From NCBI GenBank assembly GCA_032622095.1, contig CP136069.1:41144194-41208193 (forward strand): DNA of 64,000 bases, read 5' to 3'. Made by a program: the position numbers and the translations under genes. This DNA is from Siphonodentalium dalli. Its lineage: Eukaryota; Mollusca; Scaphopoda; Gadilida; Siphonodentaliidae. Below are positions 1 through 10,782 of this stretch, one piece after another. Numbering within the stretch: position 1 is the stretch's first letter; each line of letters opens with the position of its first letter. The notes beneath the pieces are model-generated. The model was not told the origin of the DNA and did not search any database. It saw only the letters and a list, made by a program, of their open reading frames with translations.

Positions 1-143
1 ACCATATTTATCACATTTGGTCAGGAATTATTGGTAAATCACATAGTATAGTTTCATCTTTCTAGTATTAGCCCGATTAGTCACAGATTTAGTGCCAGGA
101 AATTTATAGCACTTTTGTAGATATTTTTAACAAGATGTTGTCA

Positions 144-814
144 TTAACCCTTTCATGACGGGAGCTGCGCTGAGGCAGCATTAAAGATCCTGTGCCAGTG
201 CATTCTTTTAAATATGCGAGTCTCCCATAGGGAGCGTCACAAATATAAGAGAATGTAATTTAAGACTTAGTGTTGTGTTAAAAACCTTGGCACTTGTAAG
301 TGCAGTTTCAACAGAGTATTTATCCCATTTATGACTGAAGACGTGCTGGTGCAGCATTAATGATCATGTACTTTCTCTTATATATGTGTCTCCCATAGGG
401 AGCCTTGCATATATAAAAGAATGCACTGGCTTACAAGGTCAAGGTAAATATTGTTAGGTCAATGCATTCCCTATGGAAGATAGCATATATAAGAGAATGC
501 ATTGGTACAGGGTTTTTTCGCAAAATTTCAGGAAGCTCCATGGAAGGGTTCAAGCCTTGAAATAGTGTGTCTGTCATTTGCAGAATGAGGTTCCCAGAGG
601 GTGAATTTAGTGATGCTACCCCGCATAGCGGGCTAGCATCACCAAATTCACCCTCTGGGAACCTCATTCTGCTGAGGTGTAAGCAGAATGAGGTCCCCAG
701 AGGGTGAATTTGGTGATGCTAGCCCGCTATGCGGGGTAGCATTACTAAATTCACCCTCTGGGGACCTCATTCTGCAAATGACAGACACCCTATTTCAAGG
801 CTTGGAAGGGTTAA
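144..814. mobile_element. TTAA MITE, 'TGACTGGAGCT' family (C1), interrupted
   Basis: TTAA flanks at 144-147 and 811-814. It begins CCCTTTCATGACGGGAGC, contains degenerate copies of the CCAATGCATTCTCTTATATA palindrome module near 200-500, and ends with GGAAGCTCCATGGAAGGG. A hAT-like element (551-804) is inserted near its right end. Confidence 0.75.
551..804. mobile_element. hAT-like MITE F1 with 8-bp target duplication
   Basis: Ends are CAAGCCTTGAAATAG and its inverse CTATTT..CAAGGCTTG. Inside are two back-to-back hairpins built from GCAGAATGAGGTYCCCAGAG-type arms with inner TAGCCCGCTATGCGG loops. The 8-bp duplication GAAGGGTT flanks it at 543-550 and 805-812, as expected for hAT transposition. 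No transposase is present. The short minus-strand open frame over it is spurious. Confidence 0.85.
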
Positions 815-1437
815 ATGTAAGTTAAAGGTTCCCATACAGTACTTAGAATCTTGACAAAACTACTTATTTCAATTGTCCTCAGAAACAAAATATCATTGGA
901 TGAATTTCACAGAAACTGGTCAAGGAAATCAATTGTCAACATAAACCATCACATTTGTCCTTGAAATGTTCTCAAATCTTGTTTCTTGAGAAAACGAAAA
1001 TGAGTTTCTCGTCACAAAGGGCATTTATGGTCAACTCATTAGTTGGAGGGATTGTGACACACATTTTAAAAATTTTGTAAGAACAATCCTCTCTTCAGAA
1101 TTTGAGCATCTTATCCCAGTGACTACTAGATCACAGTTATGTTGAGTGACTACAATTCACATGTTCACACGCATAGACTAATATTGCAACTAATCACAAT
1201 AGCACAGTTCATTTTAGAAAAGCATCAAGTGCCCCACATGTTCAACTGATGAAACTTGCTAACGATCAAGCACTTACATCGAAAACAACATGTTTATGAC
1301 GGAATGTATTGTGGCACTGTACACTAGTAAATGGCACCAATTATTCATGTTTATGGTTTATATCCAATGATGCGTGACGATATTCATCACCCATGTGTTC
1401 ATTCAATAAGACTCATTCATGATACTTTGCACATATC

Positions 1438-1661
1438 CAGCACCATACATTTGCCTGAATTTAGTCACGAATCCAGCAGAATACATTTATCAGAATTCAC
1501 TTCCGAATTCAGCACAATACATTTGTCAGAATTTATTCGCGAATTCAGCAAAATCCATTTGTCCAAATTCAGCACAACTCCTTTGTCTGAAATCAGCACC
1601 ATACATTTTTCAGAATATTCATGAATCCAGCACCATACATTCGTCAGAATTCATTTACGAC
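1438..1661. repeat. Degenerate tandem repeat, about 36-bp unit x7
   Basis: Seven units start with CAGCACCATACATTTGTCAG-like sequence. The first three are 36 bp, the next two 24 bp and the last two about 34 bp, so the array has decayed by internal deletions. Overlapping short open frames on the plus strand reflect this repetition and are not likely to be genes. Confidence 0.8.
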
Positions 1662-1665
1662 TTTT

Positions 1666-2527
1666 TGTAGACAGATTCAGTACCAACATTCACTGCACAG
1701 AACTCATAAATTCATGCACATGTAGACTAGAAGAGCACCAGCTGAGAAAAGTCAGTCACTGTTCGATTTGGCACTCTAAGCACATCTCGGAGAACTCATT
1801 CACAACAGTGTGAAGTTATGACATCACAGATAATTTGCATATTTAGAGCTGCCAGGTTTTATCTGGGCGAGCTCAATCGTGAGTTAGTTGCAGACTTCCT
1901 GCCGACGTCTGATGCTACGAGTGGCCTTTATTCCTCGGATGAGCAAAGTTACACGATTCTCCTCTCATGCATGATCCAGCAGCGAAGTGTCGGCACACTG
2001 TGTCTGAAAAAAAAAATAAGATGTGATTAACCATTTTATTACTGAATGCATTCTCATGTTAATTATATAATAATTGATTTTATATAACCGTAAAACCACA
2101 AGTGTGCTCTAAAATGGTTTACAAAGTTGGTACACCTACAGAAAAATATATCCATACAAGTGATCTAAAATAAATACATAACATGTTAGACCATCTGCAA
2201 GTAAGTATGGCAAAGGAACAGTTTGCGGATGTGAGAAATAGATACAAATCAGTGGAAACATTTGGGAAGAAGTATGAAACAATATAGATTCCTGCAAGTA
2301 TTAAAACATTTGAGATTTATGAAACAGAATTAGTTAAGATGGAAGTGGATATTAAAATATAAGAGAAAGAAGCAAAACTTACTAATGCTAGTCAAATGAA
2401 CCATATGACGATGGAGAAAATAAGATCGCACAGAAGTGACAGAAATAAAAAAAAAAATTGATCATGCATGTGCGATAACTAAGAAATTAAGAAAAGAGTG
2501 AAATGAATAATATGGTCTTGGGACTCT
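1666..2527. other. Unassigned non-coding stretch
   Basis: AT-rich sequence past the last recognised PNUTS exon. It could be intron or 3' region of the gene. I saw no CCCH zinc-finger codons on the minus strand and no recognisable repeat. Confidence 0.5.
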
Positions 2528-2716
2528 TTAACCCTTTGAGTGCCAGGTCGATTTTTGTATCAACCCATATACCCTGTGCCAATGCATTTTTTTTTTTTAC
2601 AATTTTTTTACAATTTTAATAATTTATTCTTATATTCTTTAACAGACTTATTTTGTAGGTTTAGGGCCGATGAGATAGGGCCGATGAGATCGGCCCCTGG
2701 CACTCAAAGGGTTTAA
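2528..2716. mobile_element. TTAA MITE, 'GAGTGCCAGG' family (B1), core deleted
   Basis: TTAA-flanked. Left end CCCTTTGAGTGCCAGGTCG, right end CCTGGCACTCAAAGGG, nearly perfect inverted termini. Only the first bases of the palindromic core remain (CCCTGTGCCAATGCATT followed by a T run). Confidence 0.8.
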
Positions 2717-2803
2717 ATCTTTGATCAACGAATTAAATCAGCCAACCCTTCTTAAGGCATACTTTTTTCAACAAATACATCTTGCTGAAATGAAGCTTTT
2801 TCA

Positions 2804-3090
2804 TTAAAGGTACTCAATCCGATCAGACGCTCCTAAATTACTATTTCTTTGGCTTCAGTGGTAAAAAATATTTGATAGATGAATAACTCTAAAATCAAGT
2901 GGTAATAATAACCACTTTATTTTAGAGTTATCCATCTTTATCTGCAAGACCGTCCGTTTGAGCTCGTGTTTCTGGCCCAGAAACAATTGAAATAACAAAC
3001 TTCAAAAATCTATATCTGATCACTCTGCGCTTTGATGGGTAGGTTCCTCGACTCGAATAAAATATTTTTTACCCCCGAAAAATTTCCTAA
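2804..3090. mobile_element. TTAA MITE, 'GGTACTCAATCC' family (G1), truncated
   Basis: Starts TTAAAGGTACTCAATCCGAT and continues with the family block of CGACTCGAATYAAATATTT and GATAACTCTAAAATCAAGTG. The right end is lost where a second TTAA element begins at 3091. Confidence 0.7.
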
Positions 3091-3348
3091 TTAACCCTTT
3101 ATATGTTAACACTTCATTGACGAGTAGTTATCCCTTAGTTAATGTTCAGATGATAAGTTCAACAAACTACCATTGTTGAACTTATTATCTAACATTTCCC
3201 TTGAATAAATTGGACCCCTTTAATATGTACTTGTATTGTCTGCTTATTTTTTTCCTGAAAACCCCTACAGATGAATAATACACCATTCCAATATAGACTT
3301 TTGTAACTTTGTAGGCGAACCGAACCCATTTAGTATAGAAATTGTTAA
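3091..3348. mobile_element. TTAA MITE, 'CTATACTAAATGGATTCTCC' family (H1)
   Basis: TTAA at both ends. It carries the family's ATGTTCAGATGATAAGTTCA hairpin around a TTGTTGAAC palindrome and ends with CCATTTAGTATAGAAATTG before TTAA. It lies about 50 bp from the donor of PNUTS exon r. Confidence 0.7.
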
Positions 3349-3398
3349 TTTTGATGCATTTCATAATAATAATTGATAATAAACCATTGATAACTCAC

Positions 3399-3560
3399 TT
3401 GATCTTCCACCTCTTACTCTTGGCCCTCCACGACCTCTGTTAAATCCTCTATCCCTGGGTCCACCTCTCCCTCTGAAGCCAGGTGGCCCTCTCCCTCTCA
3501 TGTTGTCATGTCCGCCCATCATGTTGTCGCCCCATTCCTCTCCTCCACCAGGACCCATAC
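3399..3560 (-). CDS. PPP1R10: PNUTS exon r: RGG-type tail
   Basis: Visible residues 870-923. It starts GMGPGGGEEWGDNMMGGHDN and continues with RGRGPPGFRGRGGPRDRGF and RGRGGPRVRGG, a typical RGG-type RNA-binding tail and arginine-methylation substrate. Donor A|gtgagt, phase 1, so at least one more exon follows. In vertebrates that part holds the single CCCH zinc finger; no match was seen between 1 and 3398. Confidence 0.93.
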
Positions 3561-4549
3561 CTGAATAACAATGGAAGTGAATGAAGATCACATGGAATTT
3601 AACTTATCTTCACACATTTGAGGTTAGCTTAGCTCAAACTTAGCTTCCATGTTCCTGATTTAATAGTTTAAACATTTTATTACAAAAATGTAATAAATTG
3701 ACAAAAGGATTGGAGCACAAGTGCTAACAATTAGATTGTTATGGTTGCTATGTACAGCACAAGGTAGACATCCTATAGAAAAGGCAAGACTTTCTGCTCC
3801 TCTTTTGAAAGGCCAAACACCTGCCACCTCATAAAAATATGACATACTGGATACCTTTCAGGGCCCACCGAAAATAAAAATTACAAATCATTCTGCCACT
3901 CAGCTTCACAACACAATGTCCACAATCTCTGTCCACTACTGGTCATAAATCTAGCTAGACACATTTCAACTTGTATATGATATTTATCTTTGTTATTTAT
4001 GATAAAAATAAACTTTCCTTTTTGGCTTGAATAAACTGCATGTACTTGGGTTACAACAGATAGTTACATTGAAATTGTATTAGGCGTAATCATGAAGTCA
4101 TTTTTCACACACAACCAGCTGACCCAACAATGTTTTTTTGATAATTCATGAGTAAAACATATAAAAACATGCCTGCCGGGAAATTTTGGTCATACAGAGT
4201 GGCAATAAAACATGCCTGCATGCCCAAAAAGTGTCAGAGAATCAGAAAATAAACTTTTTGTGGAATAATTTTACATACAAATGTATATGTTACTTCAGAT
4301 TTAAGGCACCAGGTTAACATGTTCAAACAGTAAAATGAATAAACTGGAAGAGTCTATATACAACCATGATATAGATGTCAGTGAGCATTTAACCTATTGA
4401 CAATTCAGTTACCATCTGTGATATCCTTTATGTTTTTGTCTACATTGTTAAATTTGTCCTGAAAATTTGTCAAAAAATTATAAAACTCAGTTTTGAAAAG
4501 ACAACAAGATTAGCAGAAATATATTGTGAATGGTAAAATAATAAATTAC
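3561..4549. other. PNUTS intron, no recognised repeat
   Basis: AT-rich intron between exons q and r. No repeat family shared with the rest of the window was noticed. Confidence 0.6.
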
Positions 4550-4912
4550 CTGGAGGTCCATGTTGTTGAAACATGCCATGAGGAGGGCCACCGGGGCCCT
4601 GAGGACCATGTGGACCGCCTGGCATACCCTGGGGTCCTGGAGGTCCGTGTGGACCTGGTCCATGAGGACCGGGTGGTCCTTGTTGGCTTGGTCCATGAGG
4701 ACCTGGTGGTCCATTTTGCATCATTCCTGGAGGTCCATTCTGCATTGGTCCATTTGGACCTGGACCCATCATATTTGGCTGGAAGCCTTGTTCACCACCT
4801 TGACCCTGCATGGGTCCGCCCATCATTGGAGGTCCTCCCATCATTTGTTGACCTTGCATGGGACCTGGAGGTCCATTTCCCCTAGTTCCTCCTTGACTGG
4901 CATTCATGGAAC
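4550..4912 (-). CDS. PPP1R10: PNUTS exon q: Gly/Pro/Met/His-rich repeats
   Basis: Visible residues 749-869. It is dominated by GPPGP, GPHGP and QNGPPG units plus MMGG steps, closely resembling the [20 protein letters not shown] region of vertebrate PNUTS. Acceptor attgcag, donor G|gtaatt. Reading past the donor meets a stop, and the two plus-strand open frames here are antisense shadows. The low-complexity composition suggests disorder and possibly RNA or condensate association. Confidence 0.93.
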
Positions 4913-4968
4913 CTGCAATATTTCAATCAATACCAGAATACTATAACATCATTATATATACTATATAG

Positions 4969-5160
4969 TTAACCATTCAATGACTGGAGCTTCTTGAAAT
5001 TTTGTGAGAAACCCTGTGCCAATGCATTCTCTTATATATGTGAGTCTCCCTTAGGAAGCCTCGCATATATAAGATAATACATTGGCCTAACAATATTGAA
5101 CTTGACCTTGTAAGCCAGTGCATTCTCTTATATATGTGAGGCTCCCTATGGGGCCAAAAC
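4969..5160. mobile_element. TTAA MITE, C family (C2), right end lost
   Basis: Starts TTAACCATTCAATGACTGGAGC, then CCCTGTGCCAATGCATTCTC and two copies of the palindrome module with GTGAGTCTCCC centres. The right terminal repeat is not visible. Confidence 0.65.
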
Positions 5161-5442
5161 AAATCTTGGAAGAGATAGACCATCAGTGAAGACAAATTAC
5201 CTGTTTCTACTTCCGGTAGAAGATATTTTAGTATTCAGCCATATAGAAGAACATAACATTAAACTATTACTTCCGAAAACTTCAACATCGATTGTACCCT
5301 AATGTAAAACACGACAACTGAAATATGTAAAAAATTTAATATTCAGTCATCTCTAATTAATTACTGATAAAAAGGAAATCTTCCCCCAATGAGTTTTTAC
5401 AGATACACTTGTAGTTACCATTACTTTAGCATAAAAACTTAC

Positions 5443-5527
5443 CTAAAATTTGATCTTTGATCGGACCAAGTATTTGCCTCAAACTCTGAATTGTTTCAAA
5501 GTCAAGGCCATTCTGTGCATTGTCATT
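5443..5527 (-). CDS. PPP1R10: PNUTS exon p: short helical segment
   Basis: Visible residues 721-748, including NDNAQNGLDFETIQSLRQIL then GPIKDQIL. It corresponds in position to the LLKQPDYSDKIKQMLVPHG segment of vertebrate PNUTS, with its own leucine pattern. Acceptor tttctccag, donor G|gtaagt, phase 1. The call rests on phase continuity and location. Confidence 0.85.
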
Positions 5528-5635
5528 CTGGAGAAAAACAAAAACATCAGTATATTTGCTGCCTTATAATAGATGTTAGTCACTTTGAGTGCTTAAATTT
5601 CATTCTTTATTTAGTCTTCCTTAGCTGTTTTGATA

Positions 5636-5945
5636 ATAGACCATTCCAATGAATACTTTTATAACTGAATGGGAGAATCCATTTCGTAAAGAAAGGGTTT
5701 TAAACAATAATGACAAATACCAAATGTACTGCAAAGAATGATGCCAAATGTAAAGAATTCTACCAGTAAATTTAACATTATTTGACAACGGTGCGAGGCG
5801 AATAGAACTTTTACCTTCCTGTGCCTGTCATATACATACATATGCTCTGAACATCCCCACAAATGAAGAATATACCAATTCTGACACTGTCTACGTTTTT
5901 GACTAATTTGGTGAATCCATTCTATAATAAACTGGTGTTAAAGTG
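5636..5945. mobile_element. H-family MITE fragments
   Basis: Two partial matches: GACCATTCCAATGAATACTT with GGGAGAATCCATTTCGTAAA, and GAACATCCCCACAAATGAAG with GGTGAATCCATTCTATAATA. No complete ends. Confidence 0.45.
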
Positions 5946-6030
5946 ACCCAAGGTACCTGAAGTGGGTAAATGTGCAAAATATATATAAGTCTGTACAAAC
6001 ATTACCACTAATAAGAACATGATGAAATAG

Positions 6031-6515
6031 TTAAAGGTACTCAATCCGATAAAACTCCTCTCAATTACTATTTCAATGGCTTCGGGGGTCAAAAATATTT
6101 GATTCGAGTCGAGGAAGTCACCCATCAAAGCTCAGATTTGTTAGATATCGATTTTAGAAATCTATTATTTTTCATTATTGGGAATTCTTTCTGGCCCAGA
6201 ACAGTCAAGATTTCTTTATTATTACCACTTGATTATAGAGTTATCCATCCTTGTCTGTTTGAATAGAGTTTTGGCGTAAAATCTCGAGCAGGTTACCAAA
6301 TTGACGGCAGTTATTAGTACTCATCTCGAGCAATTAACAAATTTCAAAAATCAATATCTAATAACTCTGAGCTTTGTTTGATGGGTTCCTCGACTCGAAT
6401 CAAATATTTTTTACCCCCAAAGCCAAAGAAATAGTAATATAGGACCCTCTGATCGGATTGTTGTTGTTGGAATCTGTTGAGATGGGGACCCTCTTTACGG
6501 ATTGAGTACCTTTAA
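6031..6515. mobile_element. TTAA MITE, G family (G2)
   Basis: TTAA|AGGTACTCAATCCGAT at the left and CGGATTGAGTACCT|TTAA at the right. The inside has inverted blocks around the CGACTCGAATCAAATATTT and GAGTTATCCATC motifs. Confidence 0.75.
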
Positions 6516-6693
6516 ACTTTGTTCCAAAATTCATTCTTGATAGTTCTCCAATAAAAAAAATCTGGCATATTGAAAATTGTTATGTAAACAAAACTGTTAC
6601 AGTGATTTGTCAACAAACATTGATAACCATGTAGTAAATTCAAATATTTATATTATTTTCAGAACATTTTTCAATCCTTTGATCTTTTCTAAT

Positions 6694-6899
6694 CAAGCCT
6701 TGAAATAGGGTGTCTGTCATTTGCAGAATGAGGTCCCCAGAGGGTGAATTTAGTGATGCTACCCCGCATAGCAAGCTAGCATCACCAAATTCACCCTCTG
6801 GGAACCTCATTCTGCTGAGGTAGTTATGCGGGGTAGCATCACTAAATTCACCCTCTGGGGACCTCATTCTGCAAATGACACACACTATTTCAAGGCTTG
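6694..6899. mobile_element. hAT-like MITE F2
   Basis: CAAGCCTTGAAATAGGGTGT to CTATTTCAAGGCTTG, with the GCAGAATGAGGTCCCCAGAG double hairpin. Flanking octamers TTTCTAAT and TTGGTAAT match at six of eight positions, consistent with an older 8-bp duplication. Confidence 0.75.
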
Positions 6900-6974
6900 T
6901 TGGTAATTCCAATGCAACAATAATATTTACATAACAATGGTTTTGATATGCATTATCTCGTTATTGGAGAGTTA

Positions 6975-7169
6975 TTAACGATGAGAATTAGAACAAAGTC
7001 AGTATATTTTAAATTAACGATGAGAATTAGAACAAAGTCAGTATATTTTAAATTAACGATGAGAATTAGAACAAAGTCAGTATATTTTAAATTAACGATG
7101 AGAATTAGAACAAAGTCAGTATATTTTAAATTAACGATGAGAATTAGAACAAAGTCAGTATATTTTAAA
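6975..7169. repeat. Perfect tandem repeat, 39-bp unit x5
   Basis: Five identical 39-bp units beginning TTAACGATGAGAATTAGAAC. The unit is 13 codons and stop-free in one plus frame, so a 76-codon open frame with a 13-residue repeat arises by chance. It lies in an intron of the minus-strand PNUTS gene. Identity between units implies recent expansion. Confidence 0.97.
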
Positions 7170-7254
7170 TGTACTTGATGATTGTTGTTTTACAGACTTT
7201 TACATTTTGTTCTTATTTCACATGAACAAGCCTGCAAATAGCGTCGACCATTAT

Positions 7255-7350
7255 CAGAATGAGGTCCCCAGAATGTGAATTTAATGCAATGCTTTTCCAT
7301 AGAATCACCTAATCATCACCTAATTCACCCTGAGGACCTAATTCTGCTTA
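7255..7350. mobile_element. F-family MITE remnant
   Basis: CAGAATGAGGTCCCCAGAAT at the left and CACCCTGAGGACCTAATTCTGC at the right, with a decayed centre. Confidence 0.5.
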
Positions 7351-7474
7351 GGCCTCATCTTCTGGAAAGTATCTATAGTTTCAAATTAAATTTTATACTT
7401 TTTCCCCATCTGGAAAGTTTCTATGTCCCCTAATTTGCAGAAGATAAAATGCATAAAGGTCGGCCGACCACAGT

Positions 7475-8357
7475 TTCCCCGACAACATGGCAAGTCGATG
7501 CCGCTTTGTTAAAGAAATTAAAAAAAATGTTGAAATGTTCTAAGTCGAAAGGGTTAATAATTCCGTAAAAAATAATTTTTCCGTCATCTATATACATGTT
7601 GCACATCTGCAATATGTGGGTAACAATACTCTGAAGTTTCAAATATCTACGATCAAAACTGTAGGAGGAGTTGATTACACCATGAAGGTACCCTCATACA
7701 GAAAATTATAAAAAACGTTTTTCAAAGTCGAAAGGCCCATAACTCTGGGAAAAATCATTGGATCAAACTCAAATTCGAACTTGACCTGTATTTTGATATG
7801 AACGACCCACCAAAAAACAGAATTTCCAATTAAACAATCCAAACCTGAGTTATCATCCGGAAACCAAAGAAAAAACAAGAAAAAATTTAATTTTCTAAGT
7901 CAAAAAGCCCATAACTCTGAGAAAAATCATCGGATCAAACTCAAATTCGAACTTGACCTGTATTTTGATATCAATGACTCACAAAAAATTGAACAGTCCA
8001 AACCTGAGTTATCATCCGGAAACCAAAGAAAAAAGAATAAAATTGAAATTTCTAAGTCGAAAAAAGTCCATAACTCTAGGAAATTTGCAATTAAAGGATC
8101 CAAACTTGAGATATCATCCGGAAACCGAAAAAGTGAGAAATTTTCTAAGTAAAAAAAAAGTTGAAAAAAGGGAAATAACTCCATAAAAGAACATCGGATC
8201 AAACCCAGAATTGCAGAGCACCTGCGTGCTTGGTTGAGACACCTACATACCAAGTTTCAATCAAATCGGATGATCATTACTGGAGTTATAACTCTGGACG
8301 GACGGATGGACGGAGCTGATTACAATAGTCCCCCGAAAATAAATTTTACGGGGGACA
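7475..8357. repeat. Dispersed 'CATAACTCTG' repeat, internally tandem
   Basis: About three related segments of about 150-190 bp, each with CCATAACTCTGRGAAAAATC, CGAACTTGACCTGTATTTTG and GAGTTATCATCCGGAAACC. It ends TAACTCTGGACGGACGGATG and a short GTCCCCCG/CGGGGGAC palindrome. Related copies lie near 16560, 29700, 42770 and 61700. Confidence 0.75.
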
Positions 8358-8419
8358 ATAATCAAGGTGACTAATGGGTGAATATCATCAACTTCAACTG
8401 GGGAACTTCATTCTGATCG

Positions 8420-8570
8420 TAGGTCTCCCATAGAAGAATGAGGTTCCCAGAGGGTGAATATGGTGACACTAGCCGGCTATCTGGGATAGCATCACTAAAT
8501 TCACCCTCTGGGGAACTCATTCTGCAAACGACAGACACCCTATTTGCAGGCTTGCAAATGAACCCACTTT
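8420..8570. mobile_element. F-family MITE relative
   Basis: AGAATGAGGTTCCCAGAGGG at the left and CACCCTCTGGGGAACTCATT at the right around a TAGCCGGCTA centre, followed by GACAGACACCCTATTTGCAG. It ends about 40 bp from the donor of PNUTS exon o. Confidence 0.65.
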
Positions 8571-8610
8571 GTAGGCACTGAGCCCACTTTAAATCATGTT
8601 AGCAACTAAC

Positions 8611-8838
8611 CATGATGCTTCCTAGTAGAGACTGCATACTAGCCATGACGGGGTTCGACATATCAATGTGGGGAATCGGACTACCCTGCTGTATAGCTAT
8701 GATCAAATTTTGCATCTCAGGTGGCAGCATGCTCAAATCCTGTTGGTTGAACTGAGGTGTCATTGGTTGATTTGGCAGTTGATTTGGTTGTGATTGTGGA
8801 GTTGTGTTGTATTGGAACTCTTCAGTACCAGCATTTTC
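8611..8838 (-). CDS. PPP1R10: PNUTS exon o: Gln/Pro/Met-rich region
   Basis: Visible residues 645-720, 228 bp with phase 0 at both ends. It is rich in Gln, Pro, Asn and Met and ends MASMQSLLGSIM, which resembles the VLANLMGSMG and EILTSIMGSP part of vertebrate PNUTS. The mid-part LSMLPPEMQNLIIAI may form a short helix. Acceptor atttcag, donor ATG|gttagt. Confidence 0.88.
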
Positions 8839-9004
8839 CTGAAATTCAGACAGTTAGCAATTAGATCTTTGACGAGTATTTGATAATTGAGTGATGCGAG
8901 GTGTGACAAAGGAATATCCTTGCCCTACCTTGTTAAGTTAGATCACAAATGTGGTAACCATATTAAATTACAGGTCACAAAATTATATTTTAAAATATTT
9001 ATAT

Positions 9005-9190
9005 AGCATGCGTGCGTTACACTAAATCCTGCTCCATGATAGGTCAACTGTCAATTGGGTCATGTGTTTCATACCCAATAAAACACACCATAACACGAAC
9101 CAACATCACACCCTTGTTGTCCTAGATGAGTGAATGCAGTATATAGGATAATTGGGAGTGTCTTCTAAGTGCAGACTAATCAATCGATAA
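9005..9190. repeat. Dispersed 'TTACACTAAATCATG' repeat, copy 1
   Basis: GCGTTACACTAAATCCTGCT then AGGTCAACTGTCAATTGGG and ACACCATAACACGAACC. Diverged copies are at 55568-55780 and 62150-62450. Family unknown. Confidence 0.6.
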
Positions 9191-9424
9191 TTCACAGGTA
9201 AAATATTGGACTTAGTTAGTGCTTTATGGTGTAATTACCAAACTATTGACATATTTTCAAAACAAATTCAGCAAACATACAAAATTAATGTAATTTAAGT
9301 GTTTTATTTGAAGGTATGAGTGTTTTATTGAGGGGTATGTTGCTGTGATCGTTAGAGCACATTTCATGCCCAACAGCCACAGCCCTACACCCTTCAACAA
9401 AACAAAACAAAAAGTCAGACTGAC

Positions 9425-9610
9425 CTCATAATCGCAGGTGCCCAAGGTACTAAATATGCCAAATTAAAAAAAAATTACTGAAAAAGCGGGATAACTCCAC
9501 GAAAATGAGTCGGACGGATCTCCCGTGGTACTAAATATCTGTGCCAAGATTAAAAAAAATTGACCTAAAAATGTAGGAATAAAAGCTCGAACAAAGCTGC
9601 GTCTAGGGCG
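9425..9610. repeat. Dispersed 'TAATCGCAGGTGC' repeat fragment
   Basis: CCTCATAATCGCAGGTGCCC and ATGTAGGAATAAAAGCTCG also occur at 42770-43150, where the copy is longer and ends in GGACGGACAGACGG. Confidence 0.6.
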
Positions 9611-9884
9611 GTCAGACAAACATAATAATATAACATTATACTGAGAGCTATACACTTTGCTATAAATACCATTAGGTATAAATCATAGGTTGATATTTGA
9701 CATAAACTATTTGTCACTTGGATATTAATATAACATCTTAAAAGGGTGACATAGCTTCGGTAATATCTTAAATGGGTCAAATTAAAAATACAATGAATTT
9801 TTTTCTTCAAGATATGCCCTAATGGGGTTTAAACCAGAAAGATAACAAATCTATATACTCTGTTCCCAGTTTGAAAATACTTAC

Positions 9885-9960
9885 ATCCTCAAGTGGAATG
9901 ATCTTTGGTTCAATATTTTCTAACGGCTCGATATCAGCCTCTGTCGGATTGTCAGGTAAC
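9885..9960 (-). CDS. PPP1R10: PNUTS exon n: EPKIIPLED motif
   Basis: Visible residues 619-644. It reads LPDNPTEADIEPLENIEPKI then IPLED, matching [23 protein letters not shown] of vertebrate PNUTS. Acceptor atttctcag, donor GAT|gtaagt, ends in phase 0. Confidence 0.93.
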
Positions 9961-10060
9961 CTGAGAAATAACAATTATTCACATTAAAATGCAATTTTTG
10001 AAGACATTGTGTACTTATGTGAGTTAATTAAAATTTCTGTACTAAATACCGAGTCACAAG

Positions 10061-10233
10061 TACAGTAATGCCCTAATTAATCGACTCTTTAACCACAGCA
10101 GAATTATGGGTAACTTTTCAGGATTTAGTAGGAAATATGGCTTGTTGCCATTCATCGGAAAGCTCTTAAATCCTGAAAAGTTACCTATAATTCTGCTGTG
10201 GTTAAAGAGTCGATTAATTAGGGCATTACTGTA
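10061..10233. mobile_element. Palindromic TA-flanked MITE (E1)
   Basis: Near-perfect foldback of about 80-bp arms. TA|CAGTAATGCCCTAATTAATCG at the left and the inverse ending GGGCATTACTG|TA at the right. A CAGT-start terminal repeat and TA duplication fit Tc1/mariner-type non-autonomous elements. Confidence 0.85.
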
Positions 10234-10309
10234 GTTCCGACCAACGAATATAAATCTCTTTGCTCTTGAATTATCTTTTCGTCTGGTTTGCTGTCTGCTC
10301 ATTTATCAG

Positions 10310-10470
10310 AAACACTCTAGGTCTCCCTTAGCAGGTGAGGACATGCAGAATGAGGTTTCCAGTGGATGGATTTGGTGACACTAACCTGCTGTGCATGATA
10401 GAGTCATTAAATTTACCCTCTGGGGACCTCATTCTGCAAATGACCAGCACCATATAATTTTGAGGCTCTC
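10310..10470. mobile_element. F-family MITE relative
   Basis: GCAGAATGAGGTTTCCAGTG at the left, CCCTCTGGGGACCTCATTCTGC at the right, preceded by TAGGTCTCCCTTAGCAG and followed by AATGACCAGCACCATA. No clear duplication. Confidence 0.6.
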
Positions 10471-10500
10471 TGAGTATTTAGTAAAGAATGGGATAAGTCC

Positions 10501-10782
10501 TTAACCCTTCATGGTGGGAGCTGCACTGGTGCAGCATTAAAGATCCTGTGCCAGTGCATTATCTTATAGATGGGAGTCTCCCATAGGGAACCTCGCATAT
10601 ATAAGAGAATGCACTGGCTTACAATATCAAAGTATCAAAGTAAATATTGTTAGGCCAATGCATTCTCTTATATATGTGAGGCGACCTATGGGCGATTCGC
10701 TTATGTAAGAGAATGCATTGGCACAGGGTTTTTTCGCAAAAAATTGCCAAAATACAGGAAGCTTCAGTCATGAAAGGGTTAA
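10501..10782. mobile_element. TTAA MITE, C family (C3)
   Basis: TTAA|CCCTTCATGGTGGGAGC to GAAGCTTCAGTCATGAAAGGG|TTAA. Two palindrome modules (from 10551 and 10640) are separated by a short spacer. Confidence 0.85.

Noticed and set aside
1-3398. Expected CCCH zinc-finger last exon of PNUTS
   Set aside because: Searched the minus strand by eye for CRHF..GxCRxxxxCxFxH-type codons and found none; it is probably beyond the left edge.
4526-4946. Two plus-strand open frames of 119 and 128 codons
   Set aside because: Antisense shadows of the Gly/Pro-rich PNUTS exon q, whose biased codons remove antisense stops.
6975-7169. CRISPR-like array
   Set aside because: Units are contiguous with no spacers, and the context is a eukaryotic intron.
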